Assembly: GCF_050947335.1 (NCBI RefSeq)
Contig: NC_134989.1
Span: 8,797,501 to 8,861,500, forward strand
DNA: 64,000 bases
Origin: Megachile rotundata
Lineage: Eukaryota; Arthropoda; Insecta; Hymenoptera; Megachilidae
Direction: 5' to 3'
How positions within the stretch are numbered: position 1 is the stretch's first letter; the number at the start of each line of letters is the position of its first letter. The notes below the pieces were generated by a model, which was not told the DNA's origin, ran no database searches, and was given only the letters and a program-made list of their open reading frames with translations. Below, piece after piece: positions 11,353 through 23,961 of the stretch. A program made the translations under genes and the position numbers.

Positions 11353-14021
11353 GTAAGCAATGTACATAATCCCGCTAAGACCAAGTTATCCGAGAGACAT
11401 AAGCTCAGATCCGAGAACGTGAATTTGCATATCCGTTTATTTTAGTCGCTTTATCATGAGCTTCTTTATGTGTACGCATGAGACCCGCGCACCTTTATTT
11501 TCTGTTTCCTTTGGTGTTGCTTGCAGAGAGATTGGTTTTTTGTCAATTATTTATTGTATGATTTGGCTACGATTTATTCACGGACGTGAATTTTAAATCG
11601 AAGGTAAACGCTGTCAGGACGAAACCGATGTTTTTCAAATTTCGGTATATGATTCAAAATTTGTGTTCGACTCGGTCGATTCAATTGAATGAATTATAGT
11701 CGGCCGTGTACGGTAGACAAGTTTATAAAAGACAAGTAAAAATATTTTAACGAAATAATTGGTGTTCTCTTGGTAACAAGCGGAAAACTGTACGTCAGTA
11801 TCTAATTTCTAGTACGTCGCACCACAACGTTGCATGATCTTAAGCTTGTATAACCACTATAACTTTGATGTGTATCGCACAAGGTGGGAGGATATGAAAT
11901 GATGAGTAACGCAAGGAAAAACAAAGCTTGTACGAGGCAGTCGTAAATCTGCCTACCTGTGTGGTTTTATGATTCTTCGTGGACATTATCGGGGGCGAGT
12001 GTTATTTCATAAGGTTGGTGGTGATCGATTCAATGTGCTTCGTTCAAAGAAGTATCCCACTTTTTTTCTTATCGTTGGTCTTGGTTCAGTGGATATTATG
12101 TACGATTAGGTGCTTCTGGGACTAGCATACTTTTCATTGATTCTCGCGATCAATTTTTTGATACGTATAAGTGTGTTTAAAAAGAAATATCATACTTGGT
12201 GGTATCTTGAAAAATTAATCTTTTAGTGGAACTTCAAATTTTTTTTTTAAATGCAAGCATTTTATATTTTTGTCTTTTGTATTTAATTTTTTACGTCAAT
12301 AATTGTTTTCACTCTTTGTTTGGAAAATTTCAAGCTTTCATAGGAACTTTTTTTAAATTGTTTTCTCTTTCTGTATAGTTGCATTATATTCATTTATTTT
12401 ATCCAAGATAAGTGAGATAAAATAAGTAATATTTATATTATAACAATATAAACTTGCTTAATTTTCATTAAAATTGATAATATAGATGTATGATATTTCT
12501 TTTTAACTGCTAACCCATGTTCAATATCGCATACGAATGCGACTTCGCAATAAATCACAAAACACCGTAAAGAAGCGTACAAAAATACATCTAATCCCAA
12601 AACTTCCCTATAAATTACACCATAAATTGTACGTGAACAAAATGTACAAAATATCTCCAAAAAAAGCGACATATTGGGTGTAACACATTTTGGTTGTATT
12701 CTTTCATACACATCAAGTATCAATAACAATTCACTAAAGCTCGTTCGACGAGTATCAAAAAGAGAAATAAAAAATCAGGTTTCAAAGTTATATGTATTAT
12801 TCTTTTCAAGCTAAGCTTTATACTGGGCTCGATTTAACACAGAATCTACAATTAATCCCAAGAAGGATATTCGTGAATAACAGGTGCAATGGCTCGCGAG
12901 AGTTGCCAGCTTTCGGCTAACGATGTTTTAAAAACACGGAAGACGTTATCATGTTATCATCAGGTTATTATTAAAAGAAAAATTAGGCGCATTTGCAAAT
13001 CAAATCTTTCGAATTCTTCGCATATTTCGCCCGCTCCTTCATACTAATCACGGCGTGGGATCGCGGGTTTTAATCGAGTCGAATTCACGAAAGGATGTAT
13101 TTCCGAAAACCTGTCAAATCTGATCGAGTTAGAATTTGGTAAATATTTTGTGTAACAGTGCGACAAGGATTTTTTCACAACAGAATTTTTTGTCATTTTA
13201 ATATTGGTCGCCATCTTAGTGACATTTTAAATGCTAGAACATAACCTATGAGTCAAAGAGTTAAAATAGAATGAGAAAGACTAAATTGAGAAGAGATTCA
13301 GATGTACAGTTCTGTATGATGTATTGAAATCTGGTAAAAAAAATAATGGAAATGATGAAACACACTTGAAATACTTAAAGTTCACCCTTTTGATAAATTG
13401 CATCCCCTAATGTACTTTGAGTATTAATTTATTTTAAGTACGATTGACTTCATATACATAAAGTGTGTTTTTTAAACTATAACTAAATGCAACTCACTTG
13501 ACATACGTAATGAAAATTGATAGTTTTCAAATTGTGGACAAATACAAAATATTTCTAATACTGCTGTAACGGCACTCTTTGTGTCGGTGAGGTAGAAAAC
13601 GAAATTAAAATGGCGAACAAATTTTTCCTGAAAATCCTTCTCGCTTATGCAAAATAATGCTTGGAGAACTTCAGTGAAATTAGTTGACAATTGCATAAAT
13701 TTCTAATACTATAATGCTATTTTAAAATTGTGTCTATAGAAAATTTAATTAAAATGAGAAATAACGAAAATAAATTTTTCGTGTTTGCTAAAAATCTTCC
13801 TGGTATTATGATTATTACCCTCTCACAAAGAATTACTACCTTGTAAAACTTGTACCTTGTAAAACTTGTAACTTATAAAACTTGTAACTTGTACAACTTG
13901 TAACTTGCAAAACTTCAATCGACAGTTTAACAATTAGATGAAAAGAATATTGACAGGTTTTTGGAAATGTCAGAACAAATAAACGGGCGACAGAAAATTC
14001 ATAGGAGGCATAATGTTTAAG
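11353..14021 (+). other. intron, no gene recognised
   Basis: AT-rich sequence with short open frames on both strands, none with coding character or matching splice phase. The only structure noted is a small 16-bp tandem array near 13837-13916. Confidence 0.5.
13837..13916. repeat. 16-bp minisatellite, about five copies
   Basis: Five successive units of the type ACCTTGTAAAACTTGT with small changes. It lies in the intron just upstream of the possible membrane-segment exon. Confidence 0.7.
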
Positions 14022-14247
14022 TGACAGAAACAGACAGTTCGGTACAGTCAGTTTGTTCGAGCATGCGACCAAGTACAGTAGAGGGAACATCTAGGAGGAA
14101 GACTTCCGGTAGAACAAGCTGCGCGTGTTGGATGAGCGTAGCTGCCGCTACGTTGGTGGTCCTACTAGCAATATTTCTTGCCTTGGAGCCACGAACGTTC
14201 CAACGTGACATCTACACCCTCTCTAACAATGTCCCGAGGCAAACTGG
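14022..14247 (+). CDS. possible cassette exon encoding a membrane segment
   Basis: The open frame reads TDSSVQSVCSSMRPSTVEG, an Arg/Lys-rich stretch (TSRRKTSGRTSCAC), a strongly hydrophobic helix (WMSVAAATLVVLLAIFLALE) and EPRTFQRDIYTLSNNVPRQTG. An in-frame stop at 14018-14020 limits the left end. AG acceptors after 14021, 14027 and 14033 all give phase 1, matching the upstream exon. The donor ACTGG|GTACGA leaves phase 2, which fits the terminal exon at 19335 but not the exon at 18614. It could therefore replace the 18614 exon and give a membrane-anchored isoform. The acceptor tract is weak. It could instead be a terminal exon read on to a stop at 14351-14353, or part of another gene. Confidence 0.4.
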
Positions 14248-14748
14248 GTACGATTTACCCTTCATTTTATTTATTTCTTTTACGCGAATTTTTTTTTTGA
14301 TCGTATACCGCGTAAACAATCGTAGACCCCGGACCCATGCCCAAAAATTTTAGGATTAACGAATAGTATTTTTATTTTTTCAGAGTAAATCTATATGTAT
14401 TTTATTTATAATTCTATTTATTTTGAATTTTGTTAAGGGTGAAAGGATTTTAGATAAATTTTTTAAAATGATTTTTAATAATTTTCCGTATAGTTTCTAA
14501 GAACTGAAGGATTTTTTTTTATAAGTAATTTGAGTCCAGCGATTGATATTAGGTTTCCCATATATCGAAATCCATGTAATGTAGTTTTGTATTTCGGAGA
14601 TTATATTCACTCTTTTGTAACCTGACTTCTTCAACATGTACAGCTATATTTCTCAGAAATATCAACGATTAGAAGTATGCACAGTCCCAAAGAAGCTGTG
14701 TACCACGAATTCAATCTTACTGATGTTAATAGTCCCGGAGGAGTTATA
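14248..14748. other. intron sequence, nothing recognised
   Basis: T-rich AT sequence between the possible cassette exon and the transposon-like element. No coding or RNA signal was seen. Confidence 0.4.
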
Positions 14749-15662
14749 TAGGGTGCTTCACAATTAGTGTAAGGAAATGGGGGGTAGCTGACGTGATTCT
14801 GAATAAAATTTCCCTTTGCAAAAATGGGGTTTGAAGCTTCACGAACACGAACCAATCAGAGCGCAAGTGATCCTTGCGCTGGGATTGGTGAATTAGCACT
14901 TGTGGAATTACTACGTATCGAATTACCACGCGTCGAATTACCACGCGTAGAATTACCACGCGTTGAATTACCACTCGCTGAATTACCACGCGTGGAATTA
15001 CCATGCGTGCAATTACTACGCGTAGAATTACCACGCGTCGAATTACTACGCATAGAATTACCATGCGTGGAATTACTACGCGTAGAATTACCACGCGTGG
15101 AATTACTACGTATCGAATTACCACGCGTCGAATTACCACGCGTAGAATTACCACGCGTTGAATTACCACTCGCTGAATTACCACGCGTGGAGTTACCACG
15201 CATGGCATTACTACGCATAGAATTACCACGTGTGGAATTACTACGCGTAGAATTACCACGCGTGGAATTACCACTCGCTGAATTACCACGCGTGGAATTA
15301 CCATGCGTGGAATTACTACGCGTAGAATTACCATTCGCTGAATTACCACGCGTGGAATTACCATGCGTGGAATTACTACGCGTAGAATTACCACGCGTGG
15401 AATTACTACGCATAGAATTACCATGCGTGGAATTACTACGCGTAGAATTACCACGCGTGGAATTACTACGCGTAGAATTACCACGCGTGGAATTACCACG
15501 CGTAGAATTACCACGCGTGGAATTACCAAGCGTGGCATTATTACGCATAGAATTACCACGCATGGAATTATTACGCATAGAATTACCACGCGTGTAATCT
15601 TATTCAGAATCACGCCAACTACCCCCCATTTCAGGAACCTACACTACTTGTGATACACTCTG
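14749..15662. mobile_element. non-autonomous TIR transposon (MITE-like) filled with a minisatellite
   Basis: The two ends are imperfect inverted repeats of about 55 bp. The left end runs TAGGGTGCTTCACAA ... GGAAATGGGGGGTAGCTGAC ... GTGATTCTGAATAA; the right end, reverse-complemented, runs CAGAGTGTATCACAA ... GAAATGGGGGGTAGTTGGC ... GTGATTCTGAATAA. A TA dinucleotide flanks both ends (14747-14748 and 15663-15664), as in Tc1/mariner-type insertions. No transposase is present: the interior is about 130 bp of unique sequence and a 15-bp minisatellite. The element sits in an intron of the giant gene. Confidence 0.75.
14890..15596. repeat. 15-bp minisatellite, about 47 copies, ACGCGT core
   Basis: The units read GAATTACCACGCGTG or GAATTACTACGCGTA with variants. 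The core is the palindrome ACGCGT, often extended to CCACGCGTGG or CTACGCGTAG. A block of several units near 14911-14996 recurs near 15106-15190, a 195-bp (13-unit) higher-order duplication. Because 15 is a multiple of three and the unit has no stop, long open frames of 240-290 codons appear on both strands; these are not genes. Confidence 0.93.
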
Positions 15663-18613
15663 TACATAACAAAACATATCAATTTTAATGCAATGTTAAA
15701 AATCATTTGCAGGTTAGAAATAAACTGTGTTATAAACTAGGTATAATTTTATGGTGAGAAGCATCGAAAAGAATAAAGTATATAGGTGTGGTATTCGAGG
15801 AGTATTAAACACGATTTGAGCGACAGGTAAACCTCGAAGAGTACGCAAGCTTTTTTTTTCTGAAGTTTGATCCTACCAAAAGTGCTGCATGATCCGAGCA
15901 CAATCCTCGCATGATCTGGCATTCTATCAGTCTTTTAGTTTGTCTCCTGCAGCGTTTTACACGCCAATAATTTTTGTCTTGTTTTTCTTTCTTTTCCAGT
16001 TCAGTAGCGTTCTTTTTACGCCTGATGCACGTACCTCCCCAAAAAATACCGAATAATAGAGCTCGAATCTCACTTTAATTTTCATGCGTCCTATATAGAT
16101 CACTTATTTACCCTTTCTAGCTCTTCTCTGACAATAAGCAACTCAAGATAAAGCTAAAGTGTAGAGGGACCAACAAATCGTGTTTTTTTAGTCATGTTAG
16201 GATTGTTAGGCGAATCGTCATGTAAGTAGCCTTTATCTATGTACACGTGCGTGTGAACACGAATCCATTCATACACTACAATCGAAATCGCTCGACAGAT
16301 TGAGCTTCAATGAACGTCCCGACGCTTCGAAAGCTACTTTGAATGCGTTTTAGAATTAGATTCTAGCGGTTTTGAAGAACGTTGTCCGTCTTCTTTTTGT
16401 TTAGAGCTGCAAATGGCTAAACGATTGCACATCGTTTGTCATATTTCAGATTGTCATTCTTAAACACAGCACTTCAGGTAATCTTCAACTTTTCTTCCGA
16501 CCAATCTCTCTTTAGAATACCTTTCTAAAAAAAATTATTCAAAATATTCTGCATGAAAAATGTCAAACTACAATTTTTAAAAAAGTTGACTGTTCGTGAG
16601 ACACAAATTTTAAATTCAAAATTGAAACCTGTTATATGAAACTATAAAATGTCTCACGAATTGTTTAATTTTTTATATATTTTTTTATCTGTTTTTTATT
16701 TGAAATATTCTGAAAAATTAATTTATGTAAAAAGATATAATTTCGTTTTAAAAAAGCAACATCTTTTACGTGTCTAGTTAAAAGAGAACTAATTAAATTT
16801 TATTTTTCTCTCAAAAAAGAACAAAGTTTGTCTAAAACATTTTTCAATAATTCTTTAAATTTATGAATTAAAATATTGCACCCTGTATATCAAATAAAAT
16901 TAATGAAACAATAGTATAAATTAAATTAAGTATCAAATACTAATAATAAATTTGGACAAAATTTATAGCAAAATTTAGATAAAAAATTCCAGTAAAATGC
17001 ACCCAAAAAAATTTAATAAAAATTACAATAAAATTAGAATAAAGTTCGAGTAACATAAACACGAAAATTACAGTAAAATGTAGAAAAATGTATAAAAGAA
17101 AAATTGTGGTAAAAAAATGGTAGTCGGAAGAAAAGTACCAGAGGACCGTAAGCCTGTAACACAGCACAAAAGTTGCCTGTTCCCCGAGCAAAAAGCAAAT
17201 AACTACAAAAACCGCGTTAATATAGCAATTAATATCTGACCGTTCGTCTAACAACACTAACTGATGTAGTTAGTACGCGCCCCTTTAAACTTGTTGCCAC
17301 TATATACAGGGTGTTTCAAAGAGCTACGGTCAAAACCAGAGAGCGTTTTCCTCGGTCGAAAATTGTAAGTATGAAACTGCTCTTCTACGATGATAAAGCT
17401 CGAACTGTCGAGAAAGTACATATGTAATTTTTATACATTTGATTTACGTTCTTCTAGTCGTTGAAGTTCGATTTTCTTCTTTATTCGTAATTGACTCGAT
17501 ACATTTGTTAGACGATTTTGACCGTTTCACGAAACGTGCAGTATCATTTTATAATAAAGAGATCTGTTCAACGTATAGCGTGAACGTAGTAATATTATTT
17601 TTGTATCTTGTTTCGTGACGATTCAGCGATAGTTCCTTTTAAGTAGATAGTTTTGATAGACTCGACTTAGCAGTTTCGATTAGAAGATTTCGTTACGAAC
17701 GTTTCCTACTTGTTTTCCACCGAAGAAACCCCCTCCCTCCTCAGTTTTTACCGTAGTTGAATACTCTTCTGTTGTATCGGACAGTACCTTATATACAGTA
17801 TCTTATGACTAACTGCTAAACGCTTTATTATTATTATTATTATTATTATTCAGTAGCTTTTATCAGCGCTTCACACGAGCTCGCTGCGTGCAGCACAGTC
17901 CTGCTTGCAAGGCAGGTTTCCTTTAACTTTGCTTTATTAATGAAACTCTGCATCTTCAAATAATCGAATCGAAGAAACGTGTTCTGTTACAAAATTCTTA
18001 AAACTTTCAAAACTTCAATTTTATAGAAAATATATTAACAAGAGTATAATATGTTTTCTGGTAAGAGACACGTTATTCTTCCTTTCCATTATTTCTTGTA
18101 CAAAGACTTTCATTAATATCGAAATTTAAAGGATCGAAATCTCTCTTGTAAGAGGTGTCTTAAACGTGCCTAATTATAATTATCCTCGAGTATAATGAGA
18201 AACGGACTCTCAAGCGCTGCTATTAGTGCATAGTATTTCACATGTGACGAAAACATTCGACGAAAGGGTGTCGTTCGGTTCAAAGATATTCGCTTCCTCT
18301 GACGAACTGAAATTTTAATCAACGAACGTGTGAAGTATCGAATTATCGAAGAAGTAAGGGAAAAGCGGTTGCATAGTTGGCTGATCAAATAAAAATGCGT
18401 ATTATTATATTATATATTATGTATCGTCAAATGTATAGCGTCGTTGTTACTTTTTTTATATGTGTCTAGTATTACCCCTTGTTTTGGGCATGATGTAACA
18501 TTGAGAGATATATACGATTGGTACTTGTATCTATGTGAACCGCTAAAATAGTAAGAACACGCACCCACCTATGCGAGAGCATGTCTTTTGATAACTTCTC
18601 CTTTGTTACGCAG
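15663..18613 (+). other. intron of the giant gene, no gene recognised
   Basis: AT-rich. It contains a CACCCTGTATAT motif near 16879 and an ATATACAGGGTG motif near 17303, which look like ends of TA-inserting transposons but do not pair convincingly. A TTA microsatellite lies at 17825-17850. Short open frames here have no coding character. Confidence 0.45.
17825..17850. repeat. TTA microsatellite
   Basis: About eight to nine perfect TTA repeats. Confidence 0.9.
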
Positions 18614-18692
18614 AATCTGACTTTTTGCAACATAGCGAGCCATCCTACATGGAAACGACAACGACGGAAGTGGACCCTGAAACTCAGGAAAG
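18614..18692 (+). CDS. 79-nt penultimate exon of the giant gene
   Basis: The acceptor is TTACGCAG|AATCTG and the donor GGAAAG|GTAAAA. It enters in phase 1 and leaves in phase 2, coding for SDFLQHSEPSYMETTTTEVD then PETQE. Its phases fit both possible donors of the 10225 exon and the terminal exon at 19335. The last bases of this exon and its donor are copied twice more in the following intron. Confidence 0.7.
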
Positions 18693-19245
18693 GTAAAAAT
18701 TATCATTTTTACATTTTTAAATCACACTGTACATGTACAACAATATAAACATTAATGACTAATAATTTTTAACTAAATATTTTAACAACATTTTTACAAT
18801 GTCGATTGTTAAATTAAGGAAGATGAAATTATACTTTGAAAAATATTCTTCTTTTTTAAAAACTCAGGAAAGGTATCAAAATCTCTTTAACATTTTTACA
18901 TTTTTAAATCACACTGTACATGGTACTTCAACAATATAAACAATAATAACCAATAATTTTTAACTACATATTTTAACAAAATTTTTACAATATCGATTGT
19001 TAAATTAATGAAGATGAAATTATACTTTGAAAAATATTCTTCATTTTCAAAAACTCAGGGAAGGTATCAAAATCTATTTATCATTTTTACATTTTTAAAT
19101 AACACTTTACATGGTACTTCAACAATATAAACAGTAATGACTAATTTTTAACTGCATATTTTAACAACATTTTTACAATATCGATTGTTAAATTAATGAA
19201 GACGTTGAAATTATACTTTGAAAAATATTCTTCATTGTCAAAAAC
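18681..19245 (+). repeat. three tandem copies of an exon-intron boundary, ~180-190 bp each
   Basis: AACTCAGGAAAGGTA occurs at 18681 (the real exon end), then at 18861, and as AACTCAGGGAAGGTA at 19052. Each is followed by similar AT-rich intron sequence (TTTTTACATTTTTAAATCAC, then ACAATATAAAC, then CGATTGTTAAATTAA). Copies two and three thus carry decoy donors. Confidence 0.85.
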
Positions 19246-19334
19246 ACCCTTTAACAAATTCTTATTAAAATTAAGTGATTTCAGTAGTGACAGTATTTGC
19301 AACCCCATATTAACCTAATAAAAAATTGTTGCAG

Positions 19335-19446
19335 AATAACCAGAACTGTACAAGTAGTTACAACGACCAGTGGTACAGACGAATTGCGAGAATCCATGCA
19401 GAAGATCGTCGATCAATTCATGATGGAGGAAAGGCGAGATCAGTGA
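19335..19446 (+). CDS. terminal coding exon of the giant gene
   Basis: The acceptor is TTGTTGCAG|AATAACC. In phase 2 it reads R-ITRTVQVVTTTSGTDELRE, then SMQKIVDQFMMEERRDQ and a TGA stop at 19444-19446. The VQVVTTTSG stretch echoes RIVRTVTTSG in the 10225 exon, supporting one gene. The short acidic and amphipathic C-terminus has no domain I can name with certainty. Confidence 0.72.
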
Positions 19447-20080
19447 AGCATCATAGGTCTTATGGGGCGATAACATCAAGAAAAGGATCCTTTTGTCGGC
19501 CGATGATCGTGCATCGATATTAAAATAGCGTTGAAAGAAATTCTCTGTTACGCTAATCGAAACGTATGTCTAATCTGACGCATCCTCGAGCGTCAGAGGA
19601 GACATTTGAAAAAAAAATGAAGCTCGAAGAAAAGATATCTCGATATAGATCTATGTCTTTAATCTAAGAGTAAACGCAAGGTAATCTTTTTTTCTTCGAC
19701 GCTTTCGAGATCATAGGAAAAAAAAAGTATGCACGACGATTAACTTGTCACACTCATGGCCTACGCTTCGAATTTGCTTGCCTTTCGGTTGCATTAAGTT
19801 GCCTTACAAATATTTACGTTTAATCTTGCGATTAAATGAACATATGTCGTCGCTAGTCCGACTAGCCGATCCGCTAGTCTTCACTACGCCAACCCGTCCA
19901 TGTACAACGCCTTTCTCGTGTTGTTCAAAGCGAAAATGAAAAGGGAGAAGGAGAGAAGAAAGTTAACGAAGCAACAAGCGCTTACATGAACAATGGTGGA
20001 CGAAAAAGAGAAAAGAAATAGATGATGCAGTTTCGACCAACATTACGGCGATATATACATATAATATATATTTGTAAAAC

Positions 20081-20086
20081 AATAAA
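20081..20086 (+). terminator. candidate polyadenylation signal of the giant gene
   Basis: AATAAA about 635 bp after the stop codon. Other AATAAA motifs occur further downstream, so the used site is uncertain. Confidence 0.4.
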
Positions 20087-21229
20087 CGCGAGACAAAATC
20101 GAAATGAAAACAGATTTTATGGTGACTTCGCGAGACTCGCCACTCGTCAGTTCGTTTTTTAGCTTTAGAGGATGATTGTAATATCTATCCGCGTAATGCA
20201 TCGCTTGATATGGGTCAGCTACACTTCAACCACCTTTTCGACGATGAACTGCACACGTACACATACATGCATATATACACAGATTCTAAAAAGAAAGAAA
20301 GAACAAAAAAAAGATAGAGTTCTCGTTGCTGTTCGAGCGTAACGATGAAACGAAGAAGAAACGAGAGATAAATGTTTACTCCGATTCGGATAGCAACGAG
20401 AAATCGATGTTTTTATGGATCGCAATACAATGTAAATTTAACTTATTTAAAAAGAATATTTCCTAACAATTTTTAATTGTATATATGATAATTTCTTAGC
20501 GTAACTTATATAAATGTACTATTATACGATTGTAATAATTGCAAGATTATAACCGTGAATATTTTATTTATATAGCGAAATAATTGGACAAATGTTACAC
20601 GCATAAATCTTATGATCGAAGAGAGAGAAAATGTTGAACAAAATTATTATAGTTATTCTAAAATAAAAACGAAAAAAAGAAAAGGCATGACCGCTATAGA
20701 AAAAATGTGTTGTTTAAACTTCTACGAATCGAAACACGTCTTGATAATTATTTTAAACAGCGTTAGCTTTCAATGTATAACACAGTTTTCAAAGGCACAG
20801 AAAGGAATCGTATAGTATGTATTTAAAAAGAACAAAAATATATATATACATATACATATATAAATATACATACTTTTAAATAAGGTACTCTATTAATGTA
20901 TAATATATTGAAAAAGATATAATTATGCATCTGAAGTTTATAAATTATTATCTATAATGACTGTTATTCTATGTTTAATAGACTTGCCTAGAGCCTATCT
21001 GACCTAAGGACCAAAGGCACAATCACACACGCATCAAAATAAACTATTATGCTCCCATGTACTGTCGTATACATTTATTATAACTCGGTAACGGACGTTG
21101 CGATACTGGCGTTTAAATATTTCGGCTGTTATAATACATAGTATGTATTATAAGACGGTGGTGGCCAGTTAAGTGACCGTTAAATAACGCACGGACACCG
21201 ACGTGCTCGAAACTAACCATGGAGATTTT

Positions 21230-21460
21230 TAAATTTGAACCTTAAAATTTAACCCTTTGAAAATTTGTGAATTTAAGAAATTTGAGAATTTGAAAACTTA
21301 AAAATTTGGAAGTATGAGGATTTAGAAATTCAAAAATTTGTAAATCTAAGGACGTAGGAATTTGAAAACTGAAAAATTATAAATCTAAGGATATAGAAAT
21401 TTGCAAACTGGAAAATTGAGAAATTGTAGAATTTAGAAATTTGTAAATCGAGAAATTGAC
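21230..21460. repeat. degenerate AAATTTG/GAAATTTG array
   Basis: Short units such as GAAATTTG, GAATTTG and AAAATTTG recur every 8-16 bp. On the opposite strand this resembles the CCAAATTC arrays at 27240, 30131 and 59810. Confidence 0.6.
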
Positions 21461-22700
21461 TTCGTATGTGCTACATGTCCGTCGCTGTCCATCGCCGTTA
21501 CAGAACAAGAGAAACTGTTCTACATTTTACGCAGTACGCAAAAGCTAATGTAACATGACATGAATTGTTACAATCCACTTACGATAGAATTTTTTTATTC
21601 ACCGTCATTTCTCTCCAGTATATTAGTACATTTTTTACTAACTATCTATACTCTATTGAGTACGTTTAATAAGAAAACTATGCAGACCACGTAACTTCAC
21701 TGGCTACGTTTCATATTGTGTTTCACTGAAAGAATTAGTTGAACTACATTTAAGTACTAAATTAAAAATTTAATTTTTTAAGAAAATGTTCAGATTAATA
21801 TATAAAGTATAAATTATTTATTAATAAGAATTTGTAGAATTTATTTCGATGTAATTAGGAATTTGTTTGACGTAAATTGAGTGACCTATTATGTACTAAT
21901 ATTTATTTGAAAATGTGTGTAAAGCAGTAATGAAATTTGTAACTGCTAAAGTTCCTCTATTTATTTATTTATTTTCTGTTGAATATTTTCTGCCAGCCAG
22001 TAATGTTACGCTATATGAACCTGTACACATTTTGTAATTGCCTAAACTCATCAATCTCATTTTTAATTTAATACTAATAGGTTAAACAGGTCCCTCGTGC
22101 GAGCAAATTAAAAGTATGTACTCATTTGTTTGATTCTAAGAACGTTTACTAAGAACATTTCATCGAAACTTTGTAATCAACTTTCTTAACAAAATGCGAG
22201 AAATCTACAGTGTAACTCGGTATAAACAGGTTTTTTGCGTTAGGTAAACACCAATATTGTTACAACAACATGTAATGAACTGAAGATTCGCCTCAGTATT
22301 TTATAACTACACTCTAACTTTAGCTATCGACTTCTTATGACAATTGTTATCGACGTAAAATAAGGTATGTAAAGATTAATTACCATCTCATAGACACGCA
22401 TCTGAACCAAAATGTATTTAACATTCAGTATCGCATCAGTGCGCTTTTAGCTCTGAACGTAATTTTCTACCCTTGATGGTTCTGTTTTTGTGAATAACGC
22501 GTACGCATCGTGAGTCCGCTCTAATTTTCCTCTAATGCTTAGCCCTCCGTAAATATAACGATGTTACATTAAAATTATAATGCCATCGTATGGCGTACGA
22601 TATCAAAAGTAACAGAGAAAAAAAAGAATATGATTTTATCATGTACTATTGTGTGATAGAGTTATCAACAACGATGTAATAAATAAATTGTTGCATCACA

Positions 22701-23961
22701 AACCTTGATGTACTTGTAACAAAAAAGGTGAGATATAAAAGATCCGAAATTATACCCGAACCTTTATTTCAATATTTTTGTGGCCCTTGAGGTGCTTTGA
22801 ATACCTCTTTTAACGAACCAACCCTCTGCTTCGCTTACTTATTTAACAAACATTTTACAACTTTTTTAACGAAATAAAAATAATTAGTTTCTGATGACAT
22901 CGTTCTACATAAAAGAATTGGTATAAATTAATAAATAAAGTTAACTCGGTATTTCATATATTTTTATTCGTTGTTAACAGCTGACATTAATTTTATTTAG
23001 TACACATTCATGGATTTATACAGAAGGTAACATGATATGAATATTCGGATAAATTTTTAATACAGAAATACAAATTATAATATTCATATAATAAACGTGT
23101 TATAAATAATTTGTTCTGCTAAATAAGTTGTTTTTAAATACGTATCTGATCTACTTTTTGAACTGTTTCCGAAACTTATTTCTTGACAAATACTTCTAAA
23201 TAAAATTTCAAATAACCATGATTATGATATACTGTTTCTATAATTCACAATTAATAATTTTGTTCTTAAAATACAATTAGTTATCAGTAAATACAATTAC
23301 ATAAACAAAATAATAGTTGCACATGTAGTTGTATAATAGAGTATTCAATGAAACAATTTGATACATACAAAATAATTGTAAATATAACTATCTATATATA
23401 ATTGAATTCAACCAAATATGAAGTTATACAATAACTGATTAGTTTAAAATCAAATTTTGGTAACAATTTTATTTTCACAATTGTTAGATTATTTAGGGTA
23501 ATGTATAAAATATCCTATTAGAAGTAGGACATTGTTTTTAAGGTCACATAAAAATAAAAGACAGGCTATACAGTGAATACAACACGTCTAATAACGCTGA
23601 TAAATCCTGACAGTCCAGGACTGAAGATTTTGCGCTGGAAATTATTATTATACAAATAAATGAAAATTTATTTATAGATACAGAAAATTGACTACTTATT
23701 TCGAAAAAATTTTAATATTTTAATTGCGCAACAAATGGTAGCATCTTGTAAAACAAATAGGTGTTTCCATGCACTCTTGTACCATACCTTTTATTTTTAT
23801 ACTGAAGGTCATCAGATCTGGAAAATTTGACACATTGATTTGTTAATACATCAAATTTAAATATGATGTGATTATAACTGTGCAAATACTACATTTTGTA
23901 AATACTACAAAAAGGTCCGATAATTTATTTACATTGTTAATGCTAATTTATATTAAAAATA
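22701..23961 (-). other. 3' flank of eIF1A
   Basis: AT-rich. An AATAAA on the minus strand lies at 23790-23795, about 170 bp past the eIF1A stop. No other gene was seen. Confidence 0.45.
23790..23795 (-). terminator. candidate polyadenylation signal of eIF1A
   Basis: TTTATT on the plus strand, that is AATAAA on the gene strand, about 170 bp after the stop. Confidence 0.45.

Larger units (their letters stand above)
19447..22700 (+). other. 3'UTR of the giant gene, then intergenic
   Basis: The untranslated region probably runs at least to the AATAAA at 20081, though AATAAA-like motifs also occur further on. Several short open frames lack coding character. Between about 21230 and 21460 there is a degenerate AAATTTG-type array. 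Confidence 0.45.

Noticed and set aside
14744..15613. Open frames of 240-289 codons on both strands (VELPRVELPR, RGNSTRSN, RVVIPRVVI repeats)
   Set aside because: They are translations of a stop-free 15-bp minisatellite in all frames; no independent coding evidence.
16879..17315. CACCCTGTATAT and ATATACAGGGTG as a pair of transposon ends
   Set aside because: The motifs face outward and similarity stops after about 12 bp, so they more likely mark ends of separate old insertions.
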